Shown here piece after piece: positions 7,004-14,604 of a stretch of 20,145 bases of DNA. The notes below the pieces were generated by a model that made no database searches, was not told the DNA's origin, and worked only from the letters and a program-made list of their open reading frames with translations. Source of the stretch: an uncultured Bacteroidota bacterium (GTDB lineage Bacteria; Bacteroidota; Bacteroidia; Chitinophagales; Chitinophagaceae); contig CAIRSV010000022.1 in assembly GCA_903881265.1 (NCBI GenBank), positions 1-20,145 on the forward strand. Reading direction: 5' to 3'. Both the position numbers and the translations under genes were made by a program. Position 1 is the stretch's first letter. Each line of letters opens with the position of its first letter.

Positions 7004-7882
7004 TTATTTCGTTGCCTCAGCAGGCTTGCCACTTGAAATCTTCAACAATTCGATTTCAAACACAAGTACCGAATTGGGCTTGATTGGCGAACCCTGTGGG
7101 GGATTAGCGCCATACGCCAATGTCGACGGGATAATCAACGTTCCCTTACCGCCTTCTTCCAATAACGGAATACCTTCTGTCCAGCCTTTGATTACTTGAC
7201 CTAACGGAAATTCTGCTGGCTCGTTACGATCATACGATGAGTCGAATTTTGTACCATCCAATAATGTTCCTTTGTAATTTACTTTTACATTATCGCTTGC
7301 AGTGGCATGTTTGCCATTCCCTGTTTTCTCAATCATATAGTAAATACCACAAGCGGCTTTTTCAGCTTTCAAATTTTTAGATGCCAAATAATCCTGAATG
7401 GCTTTATCGTCAATGCCAATTTGCTTGCTCGATTCTACTTCCTTTTCTTTCTTATATTCTTCTTCTGATGTCACACTCACCATCGTTAAACTAAACTGCA
7501 TCACATCACCTTTCTTCAAGAATTCAGGCATTGGTCGACCACCGAATAATGAATCAACGGAAATACGAACAACAGCGCTATCGCCTTCAGATAACAAAGC
7601 GATCGCTTCCATAAGATCCCCATTGAATGAAGGTTTTGATACCTGAGCAGGAACCGGATTACCACCGTTCATTGTGTGACTATCATACAAAACGCTGTCG
7701 CGCAACATAGTTTTCATATGCATAGTAATCATAGAACCCAACACAGCTTGCTTGCCGTCTTTGCCTTTTTTGACAATCTTATACTCCAGACCGGATTTAA
7801 GTTTTTTAAATTTAGGTTCTCCGCATGAAGAGAACATTGCTGTAGCTACTAATAGAGCCAATACGAATAATTGTTTTTTCAT
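7004..7882 (-). CDS. FKBP-type peptidyl-prolyl isomerase lipoprotein (third FKBP gene in the operon)
   Basis: A 292-residue lipoprotein with signal MKKQLFVLALLVATAMFSSC (lipobox Cys20). The C-terminal FKBP domain (about 176-283) is intact. The FKBP12 pocket residues have counterparts at Y203, F213/D214, F225, V230/I231, W234, Y257 and F275, so prolyl isomerase activity is expected. The N-terminal half (about 24-137) is a diverged FKBP-like copy: it keeps the KKL-x-x-GLEY opening, a YD and a GD-x-x-x-x-x-L stretch, but lacks the Trp and the late Tyr. A charged, Lys/Glu-rich linker (139-160) joins the halves. It lies 21 bp downstream of its closest paralog and is the last gene before the terminator. 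GldI of gliding flavobacteria is also an FKBP-like lipoprotein, but assignment to that role is not supported here. Confidence 0.92.
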   Translation of the reverse strand: MKKQLFVLALLVATAMFSSCGEPKFKKLKSGLEYKIVKKGKDGKQAVLGSMITMHMKTMLRDSVLYDSHTMNGGNPVPAQVSKPSFNGDLMEAIALLSEGDSAVVRISVDSLFGGRPMPEFLKKGDVMQFSLTMVSVTSEEEYKKEKEVESSKQIGIDDKAIQDYLASKNLKAEKAACGIYYMIEKTGNGKHATASDNVKVNYKGTLLDGTKFDSSYDRNEPAEFPLGQVIKGWTEGIPLLEEGGKGTLIIPSTLAYGANPPQGSPIKPNSVLVFEIELLKISSGKPAEATK

Positions 7883-7903
7883 AATTTTTATTTCAATCGT
7901 TTT

Positions 7904-8758
7904 TTATTTTAATATTTCTAATAGTTCTACATCAAAAATTAATACATCGTTTGCCTTGATGGGTGAACCTGGAGGCGCATTTTGACCATATGCCAAACCT
8001 GACGGGATTAACAACTTCCCTTTGCCACCTTCTTCCAATAACGGAATGCCTTCTGTCCAGCCTTTTATAACACCTGACAATGGAAAATCAATCGGTTGAT
8101 TTCTATCGTATGACGAATCAAATTTAGTACCATCAATCAATGTTCCTTTGTAATGAACTTTCACTTTATCAGCCGCTGTGGCATGTTTTCCATTACCCGC
8201 TTTTTCGATGATATAATACAATCCAGATGCCGTCTTTTTGGCATCCAACTTATTTGCCTTGATATAGTCTTGAATTATTTTATCATCAATACTGATTTGT
8301 TTCGATCCTGCTTCTTTCTTTTCATTCTCAAATTCTTCCGCTGATTTTACAGAAAAAATCTTCACTACATACGTTACTTTATCACCTGATTTTGCAAACG
8401 GAGGAAGTTGACCACCTTTGAACGCTGAATCAATTGGCATGCGCAACACAGCGCTATCGCCAGCGGATAGCATAGCAAAACCATCCATAAATCCACCAAG
8501 AAATTGTGCAGTCAATTGCTGCTCAATCGGCTTGTCATTATTCATCTTGTAAGAGTCGAACATTGCAGAATCAGCAATTTTTGTTCTGATATGCATGCTG
8601 ACATAACTGCCATCAGCAATTTTCTTTGTACCCGGTGCATCTTTGATAATATCATATTCCAGACCATTCGGTAATTTTTTGAATGATTGAGCATTCACAT
8701 CTACAGAAACTGCGAGCGAAGTCAACGCAAAAAATGTCATTGAGATTTTTTGTAACAT
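7904..8758 (-). CDS. FKBP-type peptidyl-prolyl isomerase, exported (second FKBP gene in the operon)
   Basis: A 284-residue protein, colinear without gaps with the following paralog over most of its length. It has a signal peptidase I-type leader (cut after VNAQ, about residue 24) instead of a lipobox, so it is probably periplasmic. Pocket residues Y203, F213/D214, F225, V230/I231, W234, Y257 and F275 are all present in the C-terminal FKBP domain. The N-terminal half (26-137) is again a degenerate FKBP-like copy. Segments such as KGTL-x-DGTKFDSSYDRN and VIKGWTEGIPLLEEGGKG are shared with the neighbour, showing recent duplication. It sits 15 bp after the first FKBP gene and 21 bp before the third. 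Likely job: folding of exported proteins. Confidence 0.92.
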   Translation of the reverse strand: MLQKISMTFFALTSLAVSVDVNAQSFKKLPNGLEYDIIKDAPGTKKIADGSYVSMHIRTKIADSAMFDSYKMNNDKPIEQQLTAQFLGGFMDGFAMLSAGDSAVLRMPIDSAFKGGQLPPFAKSGDKVTYVVKIFSVKSAEEFENEKKEAGSKQISIDDKIIQDYIKANKLDAKKTASGLYYIIEKAGNGKHATAADKVKVHYKGTLIDGTKFDSSYDRNQPIDFPLSGVIKGWTEGIPLLEEGGKGKLLIPSGLAYGQNAPPGSPIKANDVLIFDVELLEILK

Positions 8759-8773
8759 AGTTTAATTCTTGTT

Positions 8774-9859
8774 TTATTTATTTTGATTTTGAGGAATTGC
8801 ATTTTCAGTGGACGGTGTTGCTGGTGCTGGCGAGACAGGCTCAGGAGTTTTCATAGAAACTAATTGAACATCAAAAAGCAGGATAGAATTTGCGGGAATT
8901 CCTTTTGGATTAGCACCGCCACCTGGTCTAGCTTGTGAACCATAGGCCATTGGCGAAGGAATATACAGTGTTGCTTTTGCTCCTGTCTTAAGCAAGGCCA
9001 CACCTTCATCCCACCCTTTGATCACCTGACCTTTTCCTAATGAAAATTGAAAAGGTGAAACATGATGGAACGCAGTATCTTCATTGCTGTCAAACTTGGT
9101 ACCATCTAATAAAGTACCAGTATAATTCATCACAATGGTGTCTCCTGTTTTAGGAAGTTCGCCACTGCCTTCTTCTTTAATTGTGTAATATAAACCTGAA
9201 GCTGTTTTTGTTGGCGTTAGATGATTCTTCGCGAAATAGGCTTGAAGATCTTTATCATCGTTTATCAGTTGCTTGGCGGCGTCTTTTTTCTGCTTTTCCA
9301 TCTGCTCTTGCATCTGCTTCGTGAATGCTGCCTGCTGTTCTTTTTGAACCTGATCTTTTGTTTTTACAGAAACCAATTTTACAAAATACTGCACTTTATC
9401 TCCGCTCTTTATGAAGTCTGGTTTTTTGTTTTTTGTACTCTTAAATAACATATCTGCATTGACAAGGCAAATCATACTATCACCGGGTGTCATCAGCATA
9501 ATGGCTTCAATAAGATCGCCTTTAAAATTGGGTTTATTGACACTGAATTCGGCTGGCTTCCCTTTATTAGATTGATAGGTACTATAGAGCAATCTGTTAT
9601 TGCAAGCCGAAAGCATATTCACCTTAATGATATCACCTTCCATCGGATGTGGACTTGTGGGTTTGTCAACAATCATGGCATATTCTAGGCCAGCATTTAA
9701 TTTTTTATAATTGACTGGCTTTGATGCAGGGGCCGCATTAGGCGCCACCATAGCCGGTTGTGGGTTTAATTTCGGCGCAGGCGCTGGGCTTGGTTTTTGT
9801 GCTGTTGCATAAACAGAACACAGACAGCCGAGAAGTACTAAACGAGTTCGTTGTAACAT
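8774..9859 (-). CDS. FKBP-type peptidyl-prolyl isomerase with Pro/Ala-rich tails (first FKBP gene in the operon)
   Basis: At 361 residues this is the longest and most diverged of the three paralogs. The leader ends at about ATAQ (residue 21). An LLGC at Cys12 resembles a lipobox, but the hydrophobic stretch before it is too short to be convincing. A Pro/Ala-rich linker (22-48) precedes a degenerate FKBP-like half (50-166). A Gln/Lys-rich, probably coiled-coil helix (168-197) follows, then an intact FKBP domain with Y246, F256/D257, F272, V279/I280, W283, Y306 and F329. An insertion around 306-320 (SQARPGGGANPKG) enlarges the loop after the active Tyr. A second Pro/Ser/Thr tail closes the protein. 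Its start overlaps the end of the DHH gene by 22 bp, so translational coupling is likely. Confidence 0.92.
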   Translation of the reverse strand: MLQRTRLVLLGCLCSVYATAQKPSPAPAPKLNPQPAMVAPNAAPASKPVNYKKLNAGLEYAMIVDKPTSPHPMEGDIIKVNMLSACNNRLLYSTYQSNKGKPAEFSVNKPNFKGDLIEAIMLMTPGDSMICLVNADMLFKSTKNKKPDFIKSGDKVQYFVKLVSVKTKDQVQKEQQAAFTKQMQEQMEKQKKDAAKQLINDDKDLQAYFAKNHLTPTKTASGLYYTIKEEGSGELPKTGDTIVMNYTGTLLDGTKFDSNEDTAFHHVSPFQFSLGKGQVIKGWDEGVALLKTGAKATLYIPSPMAYGSQARPGGGANPKGIPANSILLFDVQLVSMKTPEPVSPAPATPSTENAIPQNQNK

Positions 9860-10863
9860 TGCTTTAATTGATTTTCTGTTTGAATAATTGCTTTTCTGTA
9901 GATTTCGATCGTATCGGAAAGCGATGCATGTGAACGTCCTCCAGCTGCATTTGCATGCCCCCCGCCGTTAAAATAAGTTCGTGCAAACTCATTGACATTG
10001 AAGAGCCCTTTGCTTCTGAATGACATCCGAATTTCATTATCTCTTTCGGTGATAAAGGTAGAAAAAATAATATCTTGAATGCTTAAAGGGTAGTTAACAA
10101 TTCCTTCCGTATCGCCTGTTTTCAATTGAAAACGATTCAACTCTTCTTTTGTTATAGGAATCAACGATGAATGTGTTGCAGGATCGATGATCATTTTTTC
10201 AGACAATACATAACCCAAAAAACGAAGTCTATTGACGTTGAACGTATCGAATATAGCCTGATGAATTGGTGCTGTTTGAAGACCTTTTTCCATTAAATCG
10301 GAGACCATCGCATGCACACTACCCGTAGTACATGGAAACTTAAATGATCCCGTATCTGTCATCACACCAGCGTATAAACAGCGCGCTATATTTAAATCAA
10401 TCAGACTATTCCCACTTGTTGAATTAATAAAGTCATACACCATCTCACAAGTGCTGCTTTTCGAAGGAAGACTCAGGCCAAAATCGAACACAGTATCAGG
10501 AAACAGATGATGATCAATCATCACTTTCGTTCCGTTGAAATTAGTTAGACTCCCTGCTAGTGTTTGTGTGCGAGAGTAGTGGTTATAATCAAGACTGAAT
10601 AATATCGTTGATTCATCCAACACTGCATCTGCTGCTTGTTTATTTTCTTCATAAATCAACACCGAGTTTGATTCGGGCATCCAACGCAGGAAGTCGGGAA
10701 TGGCATTCGGCGATATCACATGACAACTATGCCCAAGTTGATTTAGATAATGAAACAGACCCAAGGAAGAACCCAGCGCATCTGCATCAGGATTATAATG
10801 ATGAGTAATAGCAATCTTTTGCGGTGCAGATAATAAAGGCGCCAGTTCGGCAAGGGTTTTCAT
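9838..10863 (-). CDS. DHH/DHHA1 phosphoesterase, NrnA-type (oligoribonuclease/pAp phosphatase)
   Basis: A 341-residue cytosolic enzyme of usual NrnA length. Metal-binding DHH motifs are complete: H22-x-N-P-D26-x-D28 (HYNPDADALGS), D92 in SLDYN, DHH at 117-119, and D170 in MTDTG. The DHHA1 substrate-binding motif GGGHANAAGG lies at 300-309. NrnA-type enzymes degrade nano-RNA of two to five nucleotides and, in many species, dephosphorylate 3'-phosphoadenosine 5'-phosphate. It heads the operon with three FKBP genes, overlapping the first by 22 bp, and lies 121 bp downstream of the thioesterase gene. No good promoter was found in that gap, so transcription may come in part from further upstream. 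Confidence 0.93.
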   Translation of the reverse strand: MKTLAELAPLLSAPQKIAITHHYNPDADALGSSLGLFHYLNQLGHSCHVISPNAIPDFLRWMPESNSVLIYEENKQAADAVLDESTILFSLDYNHYSRTQTLAGSLTNFNGTKVMIDHHLFPDTVFDFGLSLPSKSSTCEMVYDFINSTSGNSLIDLNIARCLYAGVMTDTGSFKFPCTTGSVHAMVSDLMEKGLQTAPIHQAIFDTFNVNRLRFLGYVLSEKMIIDPATHSSLIPITKEELNRFQLKTGDTEGIVNYPLSIQDIIFSTFITERDNEIRMSFRSKGLFNVNEFARTYFNGGGHANAAGGRSHASLSDTIEIYRKAIIQTENQLKQCYNELV

Positions 10864-10984
10864 AAAGGCTGCAAAAATGAAGGATTATTTATAAAAATCA
10901 AAATAAAATAGTGGATGGATAATTCATTGCCGCTGATCACTTAGCATTCCAACGATATAGCATACCGTAAATTCGGTTACGCGT

Positions 10985-11422
10985 TTACTCATTTTCCATT
11001 TCAAGATAGGTCTTAAGCGCAGTAGACATTTCCATAATTTTCCGTTGTGTGTAATCGAAACAAATCAGTCCGGTTTTGGCAGATGCAATATATATACTCA
11101 CCGAATTCCTGCTTGTAGTGACCTTGTAAAACAGATCAAAAGAGATTGAAGAAAGGTTAGCGACTGCTATTTCTACCTGAAGATCATCGCCATGAAACGC
11201 TTCGCCTTTATACTGAATAGCGCTATCTGCCATAATAAGTGAACAACCGCCAGCATCCATTTCTGTAAAATTCGATTGCTTTAAAAATCGCAACCTCGCT
11301 TCATGAAGAATAGATAGTATGCTATCGTTCCCGACGTGGCCACCATAATTAACATCGCTGATGCGAACAGGTATGATGGTAGAAAAAATAAACGGAGTAG
11401 CGAAGTTGATGCGAACCCTCAT
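10985..11422 (-). CDS. Hotdog-fold acyl-CoA thioesterase (4HBT/FadM-like)
   Basis: A 145-residue single hotdog domain, normal for YbgC/FadM-type thioesterases, which hydrolyse acyl-CoA thioesters in the cytosol. The family's opening strand and long helix are seen as VRISDVNYGGHVGND (19-33) followed by HEAR (40-43). In the usual D-x-D-x-x-G-H pattern the second Asp is Asn here (N25), while D23, H29 and E41 are kept. The substrate cannot be predicted. The start overlaps the rdgB stop by 4 bp (ATGA), which points to translational coupling. Confidence 0.82.
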   Translation of the reverse strand: MRVRINFATPFIFSTIIPVRISDVNYGGHVGNDSILSILHEARLRFLKQSNFTEMDAGGCSLIMADSAIQYKGEAFHGDDLQVEIAVANLSSISFDLFYKVTTSRNSVSIYIASAKTGLICFDYTQRKIMEMSTALKTYLEMENE

Positions 11423-12009
11423 CGTGTTTTACTGTTTAAAGAACGTAAATAATCCGACAATGCATCGAATGCTTTTTTTCGGTGACTGATGGCATTTTTT
11501 TCATCTGCACTGTATTCAGCAAAGGTTCTTGCAGCGCCTTCAGGGATAAAAATTGGATCATAACCAAAACCCTGCACGCCACTTTTCGTTTCAGCAATCT
11601 TACCATGGCAACGTCCCTCAAATTGAACCGCCTTACCTTTTAAAATGAGCGTTATCACTGTTTTAAAAAAGGCATCCCGATTGATAGTTCCTTTCATCTT
11701 CTCTAGCACTTTCTCCATATTCTTTTGCGAATCAGCAGGCTCACCGGCATAACGTGCTGAGAAAACACCTGGCTCGCCTTGCAAAGCTTCAATAAACAAT
11801 CCGGTATCTTCTGCAAAACAATCTCGGCTAGTTTGTGTATATACTTGTTCGGCCTTTGTTAGCGAATTCGCTTCCAGGGTATTATATGGCTCAGGAATAT
11901 CATCATAAAAACCAATTTCAGACAAGGTCAAAAATGAAAAATCATTTCCAAGAATGGCAGCGACTTCAGCTAACTTATGCGCATTACTTGTACAAAAAAC
12001 TAATTCCAT
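11419..12009 (-). CDS. rdgB: Non-canonical purine NTP pyrophosphatase (RdgB/HAM1)
   Basis: RdgB hydrolyses dITP, ITP and XTP to monophosphates, keeping deaminated purines out of nucleic acids. The start at 12009 gives 196 residues, the family's length, and places the conserved LVFCTSNAHK block at residues 3-12. An in-frame Met at 12075 would add 22 residues overlapping the upstream gene and is rejected. Other motifs: FAEDTGL with D68 (65-71), PGVFSARYAG (80-89), GFGYDPIF (147-154) and SHRKKA (175-180). It starts 1 bp after the stop of the upstream gene and overlaps the thioesterase gene by 4 bp, forming a tight three-gene unit. Confidence 0.96.
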   Translation of the reverse strand: MELVFCTSNAHKLAEVAAILGNDFSFLTLSEIGFYDDIPEPYNTLEANSLTKAEQVYTQTSRDCFAEDTGLFIEALQGEPGVFSARYAGEPADSQKNMEKVLEKMKGTINRDAFFKTVITLILKGKAVQFEGRCHGKIAETKSGVQGFGYDPIFIPEGAARTFAEYSADEKNAISHRKKAFDALSDYLRSLNSKTR

Positions 12010-12010
12010 A

Positions 12011-12469
12011 TTATGAGATATTAAATAGCGGTTTAAGGCCGTTTGTCCATAACGCCGATTTAAGCGTTGGAGCATTTGAAATGGAGGTTAGAGAATCGCA
12101 GAGTAAGAATTTCTTTCCCCCAAAACGAAAGGGCTTGTATTTGTCCTTCAATGATTCGAATGTATCGGAGTGCAAATCAAGTCCAAATAACAACACCGTT
12201 TCGGGCACAAAGCGATGTATCATTGGCAACACAGCGTCCTGTGTCGAACTAATGATATAATAATCTGACTCATTCAATTGACATGCAGCAAGCATTTTCG
12301 CTAACAGCATTTCATTCGATGCATTTAGATCATTCTCCTTCACCAACACAAGCACCTGTTTTCCGAATCCACCTTTTGGCGTCAACGAACTGATTGCAGA
12401 AACATCAGGGATATACACGGGTTGGTTGTAAATGTGAAGAAGTTCCGCTATGTTATCATCAATCATCAA
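12011..12469 (-). CDS. Uncharacterised protein resembling DNA polymerase III psi subunit (HolD-like)
   Basis: A 152-residue cytosolic protein without signal or membrane segment. From memory of E. coli HolD, the order of blocks is similar. A strand plus acidic turn (VLVLVKENDL, 39-48) matches RLVMVANDL. A helix follows with a -LAKMLAACQLNESDYYIIS- stretch against a comparable region ending in VLQLT. Near the C-terminus S129-ISNAPTLKSALW141 matches LTDLRANPTARAALW. A central VLLFG is consistent with the uracil-glycosylase-like fold of psi. This is a by-eye comparison and could be coincidence. Psi joins the clamp loader to chi and SSB in gamma-proteobacteria. The gene is 1 bp from rdgB and lies back to back with ilvE across a 59-bp gap. 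Confidence 0.6.
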   Translation of the reverse strand: MMIDDNIAELLHIYNQPVYIPDVSAISSLTPKGGFGKQVLVLVKENDLNASNEMLLAKMLAACQLNESDYYIISSTQDAVLPMIHRFVPETVLLFGLDLHSDTFESLKDKYKPFRFGGKKFLLCDSLTSISNAPTLKSALWTNGLKPLFNIS

Positions 12470-12497
12470 GTTTATTCAGTTTTTTTTTGTTGTTTTG

Positions 12498-12505
12498 CAA
12501 ACTTA
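12498..12505 (-). promoter_or_regulatory. TAAGTTTG -7 element for the psi-like/rdgB/thioesterase unit
   Basis: On the minus strand TAAGTTTG matches TAnnTTTG and ends 28 bp before the ATG at 12469. No TTG is seen at the -33 distance. The 59-bp divergent gap must also serve ilvE on the plus strand, for which I found no matching element. Confidence 0.35.
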
Positions 12506-12528
12506 ATGAAATACAATTACACTTTTTC

Positions 12529-13587
12529 ATGAATATCAAGATAACTAACGTAGCGGAAAGTCGAGTGAATGAACTAGACTCTTCGAATTTGCAATTCGGC
12601 AAACAATATTCAGACCACATGCTGATTTGCGATTTCGAAGATGGTGCCTGGCAGGAACCTAGCATAGTGCCTTACGGCGATATCACAATGAGTCCGGCCA
12701 CGACGTTCATTCATTACGGACAATCGTTGTTTGAGGGTATCAAAGCCTATAGGCGCAAGAATGGCGAAGTTGCTATTTTTCGACCGAGAGATAATTGGGC
12801 AAGGTTTAATGTATCCGCCCGCCGAATGGCAATGGCTGAAGTGCCTGAAGAATTATTCATGGAAGGAATGCGTAAGCTCATAGAAATTGATAAAGAGTGG
12901 GTCCCTGACTCAGAAGGCAGTTCACTTTATATCCGTCCATTCATGTTTGGAACAGATGCCTTCATCGGTGTAAAACCTGCTGACACGTTCCGATTTATGA
13001 TCATCACATCCCCAGCTGGTGCATATTACAGCAAACCGACTAGGATTTATGTTCAGAATAAATTTGTCAGGGCATTCCCTGGCGGTATAGGCTTTACCAA
13101 AGCGGCTGGAAACTACGGCGCCTGCATGCTTCCTATGCTTGAGACCAAAAAACTTGGTTATGACCAAATTTTATGGACTGATGGATACACTCACAAGAAT
13201 GTGCAAGAAATCGGAACAATGAATGTGTTTTTTGTTTTCGGGAATACCGTTGTAACCCCTGACTTATCAGAAGGAACTATATTGGCAGGTGTTACACGAG
13301 ATAGTGTCATACGCTTACTTAGAGAGAAAGGAATGACCGTCGAAGAAAGAGCAATCAGTATCGAAGAAATCGAATCGAACTATCGTAATGGCCAACTTAA
13401 AGAGGCATTCGGAGCCGGCACAGCAGCTGTCATTGCGCCTATTTCAGAATTATTTTACAATGGCGAAACCCTCATGCTACCGCCAGTTGAAACATGGGAC
13501 GTGTCAAATTTCATCAAAAAAGAGCTTGCCGATATTCGCTATGGCAATATTCCTGATACACACTCATGGATGTATAAGGTTTGCTAG
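12529..13587 (+). CDS. ilvE: Branched-chain amino acid aminotransferase
   Basis: A PLP enzyme (fold type IV) that transfers the amino group between glutamate and the keto acids of Leu, Ile and Val in the cytosol. The start at 12529 gives 352 residues, the length of the eukaryote-like group of BCATs. An in-frame ATG at 12394 would overlap the opposite-strand gene and is rejected. Visible motifs: SLFEGIKAYR (67-76), IRPFMFG (135-141), GFTKAAGNYG with the likely PLP lysine K191, EIGTMNVFF (227-235) for the phosphate side, and EAFGAGTAAVIAPI (292-305). It is the first plus-strand gene, with 62 bp before the next. Confidence 0.95.
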   Translation: MNIKITNVAESRVNELDSSNLQFGKQYSDHMLICDFEDGAWQEPSIVPYGDITMSPATTFIHYGQSLFEGIKAYRRKNGEVAIFRPRDNWARFNVSARRMAMAEVPEELFMEGMRKLIEIDKEWVPDSEGSSLYIRPFMFGTDAFIGVKPADTFRFMIITSPAGAYYSKPTRIYVQNKFVRAFPGGIGFTKAAGNYGACMLPMLETKKLGYDQILWTDGYTHKNVQEIGTMNVFFVFGNTVVTPDLSEGTILAGVTRDSVIRLLREKGMTVEERAISIEEIESNYRNGQLKEAFGAGTAAVIAPISELFYNGETLMLPPVETWDVSNFIKKELADIRYGNIPDTHSWMYKVC

Positions 13588-13649
13588 TGGTAACATCAAA
13601 GACACAATCAGTCAATTTAAAATAATAAACTGCAGCGACAAATAAAGGC

Positions 13650-14564
13650 ATGGTAAAGATCGGGATAATCGGCAACATTGAACAGTTAGGTTCGAACGTG
13701 GAGTATTTCCTAACAACAAAAAATGTCAATATCAGTGGTGCCTATTGCGATGGGCAAGGCATAGAAAACATTGCAGGCATTCAGTCTTTCTCCGATTTAA
13801 ATACACTCCTTGAGTTATCGGATGCTATCTACATTCTTGCATCTGAGCAAGACCCATACGAAATTTCAATACAAGCATTCAGAAACGGGAAGCATGTATT
13901 TCTTGAACAAATATCGACACTTAGTGTTGATCAAATTGGGCAACTTCTTAAAAGCCGTAAAGAAGCCAATGTAAAATGTATGATTGGAAGCAAAGAACTT
14001 TGCCATCCCGCTTTTCTTGCCGTCAGTCAGCAACACCTGACGCCTCTTTTTATTGAATCGCAGCGCAGTTTGATATTTGATAAAGACAACTCTAAACATA
14101 TCATCCTCGATGTGATGATGAAAGATATTGCGGTCGTATTGAACATTGTCAAAAGCGATATCAAACGAATTTGGGCAAACGGTCATAAAATTATTGGCGA
14201 CCAAAACGATATGGCAAATGCGAGGCTTGAATTTTCCAACGGATGTGTGGCAGTGCTTTCTGTTGATACAAATTCACAGCATAGCCTAAGTCATCTCAAA
14301 ATTTACGAAGAACATAAAATCACAACGATTGATTTCGAATTGAGTCAAACAAGCGTTCTAACTCGAGCTGAAAATGACAATAGCCTTTTAACAGCTACCC
14401 TACTTCCACTAGAAGAAGCAGACCCCTTGCGATATCAGCTTGAGAATTTTAGAGATAGTATCCTTACGGATGCAAACCCTTTACTAAAACTTAGAGAAGG
14501 ATATGAAAAACTAGATATTGCGCATAAAATATTAAAAAAGATTCTTTCTTCCGGCGACGAATAA
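13650..14564 (+). CDS. Degenerate Gfo/Idh/MocA-family oxidoreductase
   Basis: A 304-residue protein with the family's layout: an N-terminal Rossmann half (1-115) and a C-terminal alpha/beta half. Family members oxidise or reduce sugars with bound NAD(P). Here key points differ. The nucleotide loop reads GIIGNIEQLG (5-14) instead of G-x-G-x-x-G. The usual GKHVFxEKP is GKHVFLEQI (80-88), so the EKP lysine is Gln87 and the Pro is Ile. In the later D-x-x-x-H-x-x-D active-site region the sequence is DVMMKD (154-159), with Lys158 where His is expected. The PLRYQLENF-x-DSI tail (259-271) is typical. It may have a changed reaction or only bind ligand. It lies 62 bp after ilvE and 40 bp before a lipoprotein gene. 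Confidence 0.75.
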   Translation: MVKIGIIGNIEQLGSNVEYFLTTKNVNISGAYCDGQGIENIAGIQSFSDLNTLLELSDAIYILASEQDPYEISIQAFRNGKHVFLEQISTLSVDQIGQLLKSRKEANVKCMIGSKELCHPAFLAVSQQHLTPLFIESQRSLIFDKDNSKHIILDVMMKDIAVVLNIVKSDIKRIWANGHKIIGDQNDMANARLEFSNGCVAVLSVDTNSQHSLSHLKIYEEHKITTIDFELSQTSVLTRAENDNSLLTATLLPLEEADPLRYQLENFRDSILTDANPLLKLREGYEKLDIAHKILKKILSSGDE

Positions 14565-14604
14565 AATAATTCATACAATCTTTCGTTAGTAACAAACCTA
14601 TTAC

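Noticed and set aside
10964..10977. Small hairpin ACCG-AATTTA-CGGT after the thioesterase gene
   Set aside because: A 4-bp stem without a T-run is too weak for a terminator.
12010..12075. Upstream extension of RdgB
   Set aside because: The added 22 residues come from the end of the upstream gene; the family begins at the LVFCTSN block right after the Met at 12009.
12394..12528. Upstream extension of the aminotransferase
   Set aside because: It would overlap the opposite-strand gene at 12011-12469 and add 45 residues unlike the enzyme family; the ATG at 12529 gives the normal length.
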